Shown: positions 1 to 5,678 of the stretch, piece by piece
Layout: the number at the start of each line of letters is the position of its first letter
Numbering within the stretch: position 1 is the stretch's first letter
Origin: Alphaproteobacteria bacterium
GTDB lineage: Bacteria; Pseudomonadota; Alphaproteobacteria; Micropepsales; Micropepsaceae
Direction: 5' to 3'
DNA: 6,033 bases
NCBI GenBank assembly: GCA_003451645.1
Contig: DMER01000109.1
Coordinates: 862 to 6,894 of the forward strand
Made by a program: the position numbers and the translations under genes
Notes under the pieces: model-generated
What the model saw: only the letters and a program-made list of their open reading frames with translations
The model's database searches: none
What the model was told of the DNA's origin: nothing

Positions 1-540
1 GCGGAGAATTTCAAGGTCGTCAATCAGCCCTTCTTGGCGCGGCTCTTTGCGGCCGGGTCTTTTGCGGGTCTCGGCGATCTTCTGAGCGGGGAGGGCATCG
101 CCTTCAGCAAATTGGAGACCGGTTTCACCAATCAATCCGGCCCGGTGCAGGTCGTCGATGGCAAGGCGTCGGGTCCCTCGATCGGTGTCACCTTCCAGGG
201 CCGCTTTGACCGGGAGGCGGACAAGGTCGCCTTCGATGGCACCTTGGTTCCGATCTATGGCCTGAACTCACTGTTTGAAGACATTCCGGTCGTGGGCGAC
301 ATTCTGACATCGCGCAAGGGTGAGGGCATTATCGGCTTCACCTATGAGGTCGCGGGCCGCTCCGATGATCTCGAGATCATGGTCAACCCCTTGTCCATGC
401 TGACGCCGGGCATCTTTCGCCGCATCTTCCAGGGGGAGCGGATGACACGCGAGCAGGCAGCGCCGGTCCCATCGGCGCGTCCGGCACCTGGACCTGCACC
501 CGCGCCTCGTCCGCCAAGGGCCGGCACTGGGCGGCCCTAG
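1..540 (+). CDS. AsmA/YhdP-like envelope protein, C-terminal fragment
   Basis: The frame is open from base 1 without a start, so this is the last 179 residues of a longer protein. The fragment resembles the C-terminal AsmA-like region (AsmA_2/DUF3971 type) of large alphaproteobacterial YhdP-family proteins. A short helix-like segment rich in Leu, Phe and Gly is followed by beta-rich sequence, then [11 protein letters not shown] near residue 82, [13 protein letters not shown] near 107-120, and the family-like closing motif [17 protein letters not shown] near 127-143. The last 25 or so residues are a low-complexity Pro/Ala/Arg tail, probably disordered. Family members are usually anchored in the inner membrane and span the periplasm; YhdP, TamB and YdbH of E. 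coli take part in phospholipid movement to the outer membrane. That role here is inference by family. An in-frame TTG at 34 is not a credible start, because the conserved domain continues upstream of it. The stop overlaps the tyrS stop on the other strand. Confidence 0.8.
   Translation, partial: AENFKVVNQPFLARLFAAGSFAGLGDLLSGEGIAFSKLETGFTNQSGPVQVVDGKASGPSIGVTFQGRFDREADKVAFDGTLVPIYGLNSLFEDIPVVGDILTSRKGEGIIGFTYEVAGRSDDLEIMVNPLSMLTPGIFRRIFQGERMTREQAAPVPSARPAPGPAPAPRPPRAGTGRP
517..538. terminator. Candidate hairpin between convergent gene ends
   Basis: AGGGCCG (517-523) and CGGCCCT (532-538) form a perfect 7-bp GC-rich inverted repeat with an 8-base loop. It lies across the last codons of the AsmA-like gene and ends within the shared CTAG where both stop codons overlap. 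Being symmetric, it could serve transcripts from either side. There is no T-run after it on either strand, so it is not a classical intrinsic terminator. It may be a chance product of GC-rich coding sequence or a hairpin that protects 3' ends. Confidence 0.3.
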
Positions 541-1793
541 CTTGGTCTCAACACGACGTGGCGCTTCTTGCCCATCGAAAGTTTGATCGCGCCCTCTTGG
601 ACATCCGCGGCGCCGATGATCGCGCGCTCATCGGTCACGGCCTGATCGTTTACCCGCAAGCCGCCTGCTTGCACTTGACGGCGGGCCTCTGAATTGGTGG
701 GCACCAGACCCGCTTTCACAAAGGCCGCCAGAACACCGATCCCTGCCTCGATCTCGCTGCGCGCCACATCGATGTGGGGCAAGCCCTCCAGCGACCCGCT
801 GCCGCCGAATTGCCCAGAGGCCGCCCCTTCCGCGCGCTCGGCCGCGGCGCGGCCCCGCACCAGAGCGGTCACTTCCGTCGCCAGAATTTTCTTGGCCTCG
901 TTGATCTCAGCGCCCGCAAGGGCCTCAAGGCGGGCGATCTCCGGCTCCGCCATATCGGTGAAAATCCGCAAGAACCGGCCGACATCCGCATCCTCGGTGT
1001 TGCGCCAGTACTGCCAGAAATCGAAATCCGGCAGCATGTCGTCATTAAGCCAAACGGCGCCGGCCACCGACTTGCCCATCTTGGCGCCCGAGGCGGTGGT
1101 CAGAAGCGGGCAGGTCACGCCGAACAGCTCCGCGCCGGTCACGCGCCGGGTCAGCTCAATACCATTGACAATATTGCCCCATTGATCCGAACCGCCCATC
1201 TGCAATTTGCAGTGATGGCGGTTCGACAGCTCCAAGAAATCATAGGCCTGCATGATCATGTAGTTGAATTCGAGAAAGGTCAGGGGCTGCTCGCGCTCCA
1301 GCCGCGACTTGACCGAATCAAACGTCAGCATACGGTTGATCGTGAAATGCCGGCCGACATCGCGCAAAAACGGGATGTATTCAAGCCTGTCCAGCCAATC
1401 GGCATTGTTGATCATGACGGCCCCGGTTGGGCTGCCGTCAAAGCGCAGGAGGCCTGCAAAGGAGCGCTGGATCGAGGCCATGTTCTCCCCGATCTTCTCC
1501 GGCGTCAGCAATTGCCGCGTCTCATCCTTGCCTGAGGGATCGCCAACCTTGGTTGTGCCGCCGCCAACAATAACGATGGGCTTGCCGCCCGCTTGCTGCA
1601 GACGACGCAGCATCATCATCGTGACCAGGTTACCGACATGGAGCGAGGGGGCCGTGCAATCATAGCCGATATAGCCTGTCACGATCCCCTTCGCGAAGGC
1701 GGTGTCCAGCCCCGCTTCATCCGTGCATTGATGAAATTGCTGGCGCGCCTTCAAAAGCGGCACGAAATCCTGGTTGGGGCTCGACATCGTCAT
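537..1793 (-). CDS. tyrS: Tyrosine--tRNA ligase
   Basis: Tyrosyl-tRNA synthetase is a cytoplasmic class I enzyme that activates tyrosine with ATP and charges tRNA-Tyr. The product from 1793 is 418 residues, the normal bacterial length. The Rossmann domain carries the HIGH-type signature HVGN at residues 52-55, after [10 protein letters not shown]. The nucleotide and tyrosine pocket is marked by [17 protein letters not shown] (77-93), YMIMQAYDF (178-186) and GGSDQWGNI (200-208). The KMSKS loop is KMGKS at 238-242. An S4-type tRNA-binding domain fills roughly 350-418. The frame stays open upstream to 2186, but that 131-residue extension is antisense to anmK and has no TyrRS character. Two ATGs fit, at 1793 and 1787. 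A GGAAG (1798-1802) lies 4 bases from the first and 10 from the second, so the start is uncertain by two residues. The gene is divergent from anmK and convergent with the upstream gene. Confidence 0.97.
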   Translation of the reverse strand: MTMSSPNQDFVPLLKARQQFHQCTDEAGLDTAFAKGIVTGYIGYDCTAPSLHVGNLVTMMMLRRLQQAGGKPIVIVGGGTTKVGDPSGKDETRQLLTPEKIGENMASIQRSFAGLLRFDGSPTGAVMINNADWLDRLEYIPFLRDVGRHFTINRMLTFDSVKSRLEREQPLTFLEFNYMIMQAYDFLELSNRHHCKLQMGGSDQWGNIVNGIELTRRVTGAELFGVTCPLLTTASGAKMGKSVAGAVWLNDDMLPDFDFWQYWRNTEDADVGRFLRIFTDMAEPEIARLEALAGAEINEAKKILATEVTALVRGRAAAERAEGAASGQFGGSGSLEGLPHIDVARSEIEAGIGVLAAFVKAGLVPTNSEARRQVQAGGLRVNDQAVTDERAIIGAADVQEGAIKLSMGKKRHVVLRPS

Positions 1794-1889
1794 TAAGCTT
1801 CCGGTTATGGTCGTCGGGCGCGCGGTTTGCGCTTCTGGCTCTGGCCGCGCTCTATCACAAAGCGCGATTTGACGGCAAAGGATATCCGA
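1794..1889. promoter_or_regulatory. Divergent tyrS/anmK intergenic region
   Basis: These 96 bases separate the two divergent starts and must hold the promoters unless anmK or tyrS is transcribed from inside the other gene. On the minus strand TTGCCG (1878-1873) and GATAGA (1856-1851) lie 16 bases apart, a weak sigma70-like candidate for tyrS. TTGACG at 1869-1874 (+) resembles a -35 box, but its -10 would fall inside anmK, so it cannot drive that gene from the chosen start. I see no T-box or other leader structure, as expected for a proteobacterium. Confidence 0.3.
1878..1882 (+). promoter_or_regulatory. anmK ribosome binding site
   Basis: AAGGA sits 7 bases before the ATG at 1890. This good Shine-Dalgarno match decides the anmK start. 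It argues against the upstream in-frame start at 1827, and the next ATG at 1896 lies 13 bases away. Confidence 0.65.
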
Positions 1890-3023
1890 ATGGCGATGGA
1901 CGCGTCTGTGGCTAATGGCATTTGGTCGTTGGGCTTGATGAGCGGTACCTCGCTCGATGGCATTGACGCCGCCCTCCTGCGCACGGACGGCGAGCGCGTG
2001 TTGGAGCGTGGCCCGGCGATCGGCATACCTTATACCGCAGACGTCCAGTCGCGCCTGCGGGTCATGCTGGATCAGGCCCAAAGCCTGCCCCTCGCAGGAC
2101 CCTTGCCCAGTGCTTTTGCGGAGATCGAAGCCGAGCTGACGCACCTCCATGCAAAGGCAGTCCGCGCACTTCTTCAGCGGGCCCAACTGACGCCGTCAGA
2201 CGTCAGTGCCATCGGCTTTCATGGGCAGACGATCTTGCACCGCCCAGGTGCCCGTCAGACCCTGCAACTAGGGTTGGGCGCCCTTCTTGCAGCCGAAACG
2301 GGGATCGATGTCGTGAGCGACTTCCGCAGTGCCGATGTGCGCGCCGGGGGCCAAGGGGCCCCGCTCGTTCCGCTCTATCATCAGGCGCTGGTGCGCGCTG
2401 CAATGCCAGGGGCCACAACGGCCATCCTGAATATTGGCGGTGTCGCCAATGTCACCTGGATCGGCCCTGACGGTCTCATCATTGCCGGCGACACAGGCCC
2501 CGGGAATGCTCTCATTGACGACTGGGCGCGCAAGCACACCGGCCGCGCGGTGGACGAGGATGGGCGTCTGGCCGCGGCGGGCCGTATCGAGCAGGCGCGG
2601 CTAGACAGGGCCCTGGCGCATCCCTGGTTCGTCAAGCCTTTGCCGAAATCACTCGACCGGCTCGATTTTTCAGGCACCTTCGTTGACGGCCTGTCGCCCG
2701 AAGACGGCGCCGCCACACTTACCGCTTTTACAGCGGCTGCGGTGCGCAAGGTCCTCGAGCATCTGCCGCACCGGCCCGATCAGTGGATCGTTTGTGGCGG
2801 CGGGCGGCACAATCCTGTGCTTATGCGCAATCTGGCGCGCGAGCTTGGCAACACCGTCATCAATGCGGACGATCTCGGCTGGCGCGGCGATGCTCTTGAA
2901 GCGGAGGCCTTCGCCTTTCTGGCCGTGCGCTCTTTGCGCGGGCTGCCGTTGAGCTTGCCCACAACAACGGGCGCACCGCGCGCCATGACCGGAGGCGTGC
3001 TGCACTTGGCCCGCCGCCCATAG
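1890..3023 (+). CDS. anmK: Anhydro-N-acetylmuramic acid kinase
   Basis: AnmK phosphorylates and hydrolytically opens 1,6-anhydro-N-acetylmuramic acid with ATP to give MurNAc-6-phosphate, a cytoplasmic step in recycling peptidoglycan released by lytic transglycosylases. The 377-residue product is close to the usual 370 or so. It belongs to the actin/hexokinase-like ATPase fold: the N-terminal phosphate-binding motif is [10 protein letters not shown] (15-24), followed by [12 protein letters not shown] (108-119), the conserved [18 protein letters not shown] (144-161), [11 protein letters not shown] (181-191), [12 protein letters not shown] (201-212) and the adenosine-side motif [12 protein letters not shown] (301-312). 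The C-terminal block [18 protein letters not shown] (330-347) is also typical. I see no truncation or lost motif. Divergence from tyrS and convergence with the hydrolase suggest it is transcribed alone. The MurNAc-6P etherase (MurQ) that would follow in the E. coli pathway is not in the window. Confidence 0.96.
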   Translation: MAMDASVANGIWSLGLMSGTSLDGIDAALLRTDGERVLERGPAIGIPYTADVQSRLRVMLDQAQSLPLAGPLPSAFAEIEAELTHLHAKAVRALLQRAQLTPSDVSAIGFHGQTILHRPGARQTLQLGLGALLAAETGIDVVSDFRSADVRAGGQGAPLVPLYHQALVRAAMPGATTAILNIGGVANVTWIGPDGLIIAGDTGPGNALIDDWARKHTGRAVDEDGRLAAAGRIEQARLDRALAHPWFVKPLPKSLDRLDFSGTFVDGLSPEDGAATLTAFTAAAVRKVLEHLPHRPDQWIVCGGGRHNPVLMRNLARELGNTVINADDLGWRGDALEAEAFAFLAVRSLRGLPLSLPTTTGAPRAMTGGVLHLARRP

Positions 3024-3035
3024 ACCAGGCCTCTC

Positions 3036-3701
3036 TCAGCGCCCGCCTTCGCCTGCCTCAAGGATCGGCATGCGCATGTCGAGATACTCCTCCACCGCCG
3101 CCACCAGTTCGGGCGTATGCTGATCAAAGAAGTGGTTGGCATCGTCGATCTTCTTCTGGTGGATCGTAATCCCGCGCTGTGCGTTCAGCCGGTCGACCAG
3201 TTTCTGCACGTCCGCCTCGGGCGCCACTTGGTCATTGCGGCCGTGCACGATCAGGCCCGACGATGGGCAGGGCGCTAGAAACGCGAAGTCATAGACATTG
3301 GCGGGAGGGGCGACCGAGATGAAGGCCTGAATCTCTGGCCTGCGCATCAGCAATTGCATCCCGATCCACGCGCCAAAGGAAAAGCCCGCAACCCAACATG
3401 ACGACGCGTTGGGATTCTGTGTCTGCATCCAATCCAGTGCCGCCGCCGCATCTGACAATTCACCAACGCCGCCGTCAAAGCCGCCTTGGCTGCGCCCCAC
3501 ACCCCGGAAGTTAAACCGCAAGACCGCACAGCCGCGACGCTGAAAGACATAAAACAGCTCATAGGCCACGCGGTGATTCATCGTGCCCCCATATTGAGGA
3601 TGGGGATGCAGGATCAGCGCGATGGGCGCATTCTTGCGCTTTTGCGGCTGATAACGGCCTTCGATGCGGCCTGCGGGACCTGGAAAAATGACTTCGGGCA
3701 T
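3036..3701 (-). CDS. Alpha/beta hydrolase (COG2945-like)
   Basis: A 221-residue single-domain alpha/beta hydrolase, probably cytoplasmic: there is no signal peptide or membrane segment. The nucleophile elbow is GFSFG (106-110) with Ser108. The acid is probably Asp157 in GRNDQVAP, after LIVHG, and the base His190 in NHFF. HPHP (32-35) lies where the oxyanion-hole loop is expected. Other blocks are GGTMNHRVAYELF (38-50), LRFNFRGVGRSQGGFD (61-76) and SVAPPANVYDFAFLAPCPSSG (129-149), characteristic of a widely conserved proteobacterial family of unknown substrate. The MPEVIF N-terminus matches the usual family start, so I keep 3701, although no Shine-Dalgarno sequence is visible in front of it. 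The gene is convergent with anmK (12-base gap) and divergent from iscR. A link to Fe-S metabolism is not shown by the sequence. The fold and triad are secure; the substrate is unknown. Confidence 0.9.
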   Translation of the reverse strand: MPEVIFPGPAGRIEGRYQPQKRKNAPIALILHPHPQYGGTMNHRVAYELFYVFQRRGCAVLRFNFRGVGRSQGGFDGGVGELSDAAAALDWMQTQNPNASSCWVAGFSFGAWIGMQLLMRRPEIQAFISVAPPANVYDFAFLAPCPSSGLIVHGRNDQVAPEADVQKLVDRLNAQRGITIHQKKIDDANHFFDQHTPELVAAVEEYLDMRMPILEAGEGGR

Positions 3702-3880
3702 GGGGCTTTTGGGGCACTCATTTATGGTGGGGACAGACGTGTAGCGAACTTTGCCCGGAATCCGAAAGCCTTTTACGATGGCCCTATAACCATTGGTGGG
3801 ATTGGGCCGGCAGTATTCTACAAAAATGCAATACGAATCAGTGGCTTGTGGCGAAGCATGACTTGCCCCCTCTCGATTTC
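3702..3880. other. Hydrolase-side intergenic segment, no gene seen
   Basis: This part of the 298-base divergent gap is less GC-rich than its surroundings and should carry the hydrolase promoter. On the minus strand there are -10-like words (TTATAG, ATAAAT), but none has a convincing -35 at the right distance, so I assign no promoter. Open frames crossing it lack a ribosome site and any family resemblance. I see no tRNA-like or riboswitch-like fold. Confidence 0.4.
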
Positions 3881-3903
3881 TTGACCAATTTACTCAGGTA
3901 CCC
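3881..3903 (+). promoter_or_regulatory. Fe-S/iron regulator operator (IscR type 1 / Iron-Rhodo box)
   Basis: An imperfect palindrome TGACCAATTTACTCA (3882-3896) has half-sites TGA and TCA nine bases apart, with AA and TT placed symmetrically about the centre. Together with the flanking T and GGTA it also fits much of the E. coli type 1 IscR consensus (YYGAC-AT-rich-AGTC-RRSTA; here ACTC replaces AGTC). TGA-N9-TCA is the Iron-Rhodo box described for alphaproteobacterial RirA and Rhodobacter IscR. It covers the -35 box and most of the spacer, so a bound regulator should repress. The likely ligand is the IscR encoded just downstream (autoregulation); a RirA-like protein elsewhere is the alternative. 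Confidence 0.65.
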
Positions 3904-3909
3904 TATATC
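3881..3909 (+). promoter_or_regulatory. iscR-suf operon promoter
   Basis: TTGACC (3881-3886) and TATATC (3904-3909) are separated by exactly 17 bases, an almost ideal sigma70-type arrangement. Transcription would begin near 3916, leaving a leader of about 85 bases before the iscR ATG at 4000. It is the best promoter in the window. The following genes are tightly packed to the window end, so it probably drives iscR, the desulfurase and sufB together. Confidence 0.75.
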
Positions 3910-3928
3910 GTGCTCATAGTGCGAAGTG

Positions 3929-3953
3929 GTGGGACCAATCGCGCTGGACCCAC
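3929..3953 (+). repeat. Inverted repeat in the iscR leader
   Basis: GTGGGACC (3929-3936) and GGACCCAC (3946-3953) pair over seven of eight positions, with one central A-A mismatch, around a 9-base loop. The repeat lies downstream of the predicted transcription start and 46 bases before the iscR ATG, so it could fold in the mRNA or be a second protein-binding site. It does not resemble the type 2 IscR consensus. Confidence 0.45.
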
Positions 3954-3999
3954 TCATACAGGCCAGATTTCCTCACAGCAAAGGGACGGCGGACGGACG

Positions 4000-4491
4000 A
4001 TGAAACTCAACACCAAAGGCCGCTATGCGGTGATGGCGATGGTGGATTTGGCCCAGAACAGCCAAGAACGCCCGGTCACGTTGGCGGAAATCGCCACTCG
4101 TCAGGAAATATCGCTGTCCTATTTGGAGCAGCTCTTTGCGCTGTTGCGCCGGCACGATTTGGTTGCAAGCGTGCGTGGGCCGGGTGGCGGCTATCGTTTG
4201 GCGCGGCCCGCCTCGGAAACCCGGATTGCGGACATCATCCTGGCCGTTGATGAGCCGATCAAGACCACGCGCTGCGAGTTAGGCTCACCACGGGGCTGCA
4301 CGGGCAAGCAGGGGCGCTGCGTAACCCATGATCTGTGGGAGGAATTGGGCCGGCAAATCCATATCTTCCTCAGTGCCGTAACCATCGCCGATGTGTTGAA
4401 CAAGCGTGTCCTGGGCGCTAGCCGCTTGGATTATGAAACAGCGTTTCTCAACCCGCCACTGCCAAGCGCCAAGGAATTGTCCGCCGTATGA
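4000..4491 (+). CDS. iscR: Rrf2-family Fe-S regulator IscR
   Basis: IscR is a dimeric transcription factor that binds a [2Fe-2S] cluster and tunes Fe-S assembly genes to demand. The 163-residue product starts MKLNTKGRYAVMAMVDLA, the standard Rrf2 N-terminus, so the ATG at 4000 is chosen although the frame is open from 3910; the purine-rich GGACGGA just upstream is a loose ribosome site. The winged helix-turn-helix covers about 27-68, with recognition region EISLSYLEQLF (36-46) and wing RGPGGGYRLA (59-68). Glu43, known in E. coli IscR to affect type 1 versus type 2 site choice, is present. The cluster ligands are Cys92, Cys100, Cys107 and His110, spaced C-x7-C-x6-C-x2-H. E. coli has C-x5-C-x5-C-x2-H, so the loop is three residues longer. 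It heads the operon and its stop overlaps the desulfurase start. RirA is an alternative Rrf2 identity, but the Cys/His pattern and the suf context favour IscR. Confidence 0.93.
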   Translation: MKLNTKGRYAVMAMVDLAQNSQERPVTLAEIATRQEISLSYLEQLFALLRRHDLVASVRGPGGGYRLARPASETRIADIILAVDEPIKTTRCELGSPRGCTGKQGRCVTHDLWEELGRQIHIFLSAVTIADVLNKRVLGASRLDYETAFLNPPLPSAKELSAV

Positions 4492-5669
4492 AGCCGTCGC
4501 CCGGGTACGCCTATCTCGACTGGAACGCGACCGCACCTTTACGGACGGCGGCACGGTTAGCGATGCTGGAAGCGCTGGAGCTCTTTGGCAATCCATCCTC
4601 CGTGCACGGACCAGGGCGTGCAGCGCGCAGCAGCCTTGAGGCATCGCGTGACGCCATCCTCACAGCCTGTGGTGCACCCAAGGCGCAACTGATTTTCACC
4701 AGCGGCGGGTCGGAGTCCAATATCCTCGCGTTGCGCGGCCTCATCCAAGCGGCCGCCGCACAGGAGCAACGGATCACGCGCCTCTTCGTCTCGGCGATCG
4801 AGCACACTTCGGTGCTGGAAACAGCGCGCCGCCTCGCCGATGATATTCCGGGCGTCAAGGTGGCACTGTTGCCTGTCACCACCTCTGGCGTGCTGAATTT
4901 GGATGCGCTGCGCGATGCGCTCATGCAAGGCAAGGGCCGTGCGCTGGTGTCCATCATGGCGGCAAACAACGAAACCGGCGTGGTGCAACCTGTCGCGCAG
5001 GCGGCCGCGCTCGCCAAGGCCCATGGCGCGTTGGTCCACTGTGATGCGGTGCAAGTTTTTGGCCGCGTGCCCCTGTCGCTGGAGTTGCTAGGTGTCGACG
5101 CGCTCAGTGTTGCGGCCCACAAGGCGGGCGGCCCAAAGGGCATTGGCGCTCTCATCTTGCGGGAAGGCCTCGCGATCACGCCCCAACTAACTGGCGGTGG
5201 ACAGGAAACGGGCCTGCGCGCAGGCACACAGAATGTGGCGGGTGCCGCCGGCATGGCTGCGATCGCCAGAGCGGATTTGGCGGTCTGGGCGGCTTTGCGC
5301 GCGCACCGGGATTCGATGGAGACCGCCTTGCTCGCATCCGTTCCGGGCGCGCAAATTTATGGTCGTCAGGCCGAGCGGCTGCCCAACACCACCTGCATCG
5401 GCTTGCCGGGCGTCAGTGCGCAAACGCAATTGATGGCGCTCGATCTGGATGGCGTGGCGGTCAGCAGCGGTTCGGCTTGTTCTAGCGGCAAGGTCGCGCG
5501 CAGCCATGTTCTCGAAGGCATGGGAGTTAGCGAACCCGCCTCCGCCGAGGCGATCCGGGTCAGCATTGGACCTGAAACCACACATGACGACACAGGCCGC
5601 TTCATCAAGGCCTGGACCAGCCTTGCCTCGAGGGCATCTCGCCTCATCGAACGCCCGGCGGCGGAATAG
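4488..5669 (+). CDS. Class I cysteine desulfurase (IscS/NifS-like)
   Basis: A PLP-dependent enzyme that converts cysteine to alanine and holds the sulfur as an enzyme persulfide for Fe-S cluster building. All expected residues are visible in the 393-residue product: TSGGSESN (71-78, PLP phosphate loop), His106 (EHTSVLE), NNETG (160-164), Asp186 and Gln189 in CDAVQ, the PLP lysine Lys212 in AAHKAGGPKG, GGGQETGLRAGTQN (236-249), and catalytic Cys331 in the flexible loop SSGSACSSGK (326-335). That long SSGSAC-SSGK loop marks class I (IscS/NifS), not class II SufS. It begins at the ATG whose last two bases lie in the iscR TGA (ATGA, 4-base overlap), implying translational coupling. sufB follows after 9 bases. 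It probably feeds the SUF scaffold; alphaproteobacterial operons often carry a separate sufS further downstream, which lies outside this window. I leave the symbol open because both iscS and nifS are used for such genes. Confidence 0.93.
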   Translation: MKPSPGYAYLDWNATAPLRTAARLAMLEALELFGNPSSVHGPGRAARSSLEASRDAILTACGAPKAQLIFTSGGSESNILALRGLIQAAAAQEQRITRLFVSAIEHTSVLETARRLADDIPGVKVALLPVTTSGVLNLDALRDALMQGKGRALVSIMAANNETGVVQPVAQAAALAKAHGALVHCDAVQVFGRVPLSLELLGVDALSVAAHKAGGPKGIGALILREGLAITPQLTGGGQETGLRAGTQNVAGAAGMAAIARADLAVWAALRAHRDSMETALLASVPGAQIYGRQAERLPNTTCIGLPGVSAQTQLMALDLDGVAVSSGSACSSGKVARSHVLEGMGVSEPASAEAIRVSIGPETTHDDTGRFIKAWTSLASRASRLIERPAAE

Positions 5670-5671
5670 GA
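5668..5671 (+). promoter_or_regulatory. sufB ribosome binding site
   Basis: AGGA overlaps the desulfurase TAG stop and ends 7 bases before the sufB ATG at 5679. It fixes the sufB start and suggests that ribosomes ending the upstream gene can restart here. Confidence 0.55.
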
Positions 5672-5678
5672 CATACCC

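Noticed and set aside
774..1535. Long plus-strand open frame (253 codons) opposite tyrS
   Set aside because: It is antisense to well-conserved tyrS sequence; such frames are common in GC-rich DNA and it shows no family motif.
1869..1874. TTGACG as a -35 box for anmK
   Set aside because: A -10 at normal spacing would lie at or beyond the anmK start codon.
1794..2186. N-terminal extension of the tyrS frame by 131 residues
   Set aside because: It runs antisense through the start of anmK, has no resemblance to TyrRS, and the protein from 1793 is already full length.
3026..3055. CAGGC/GCCTG repeat between anmK and the hydrolase as a terminator
   Set aside because: Five pairs with a loop of about 20 bases and no T-run; not a credible terminator.
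3780..3808. GGCCC/GGGCC inverted repeat in the intergenic region
   Set aside because: Only five pairs around a 19-base loop in GC-rich sequence; likely chance.
3818..3859. Thirteen-codon minus-strand ORF in the intergenic region
   Set aside because: No Shine-Dalgarno sequence, no regulatory-peptide pattern, and a length expected by chance.
3486..3884. Plus-strand open frame running from inside the hydrolase into the intergenic region
   Set aside because: Its first half is antisense to the hydrolase, it has no ribosome site or family resemblance, and it ends at the iscR promoter.
4511..5254. Minus-strand open frame (247 codons) opposite the desulfurase
   Set aside because: The plus strand encodes a clear cysteine desulfurase with all catalytic residues; the antisense product is compositionally odd and unrecognisable.
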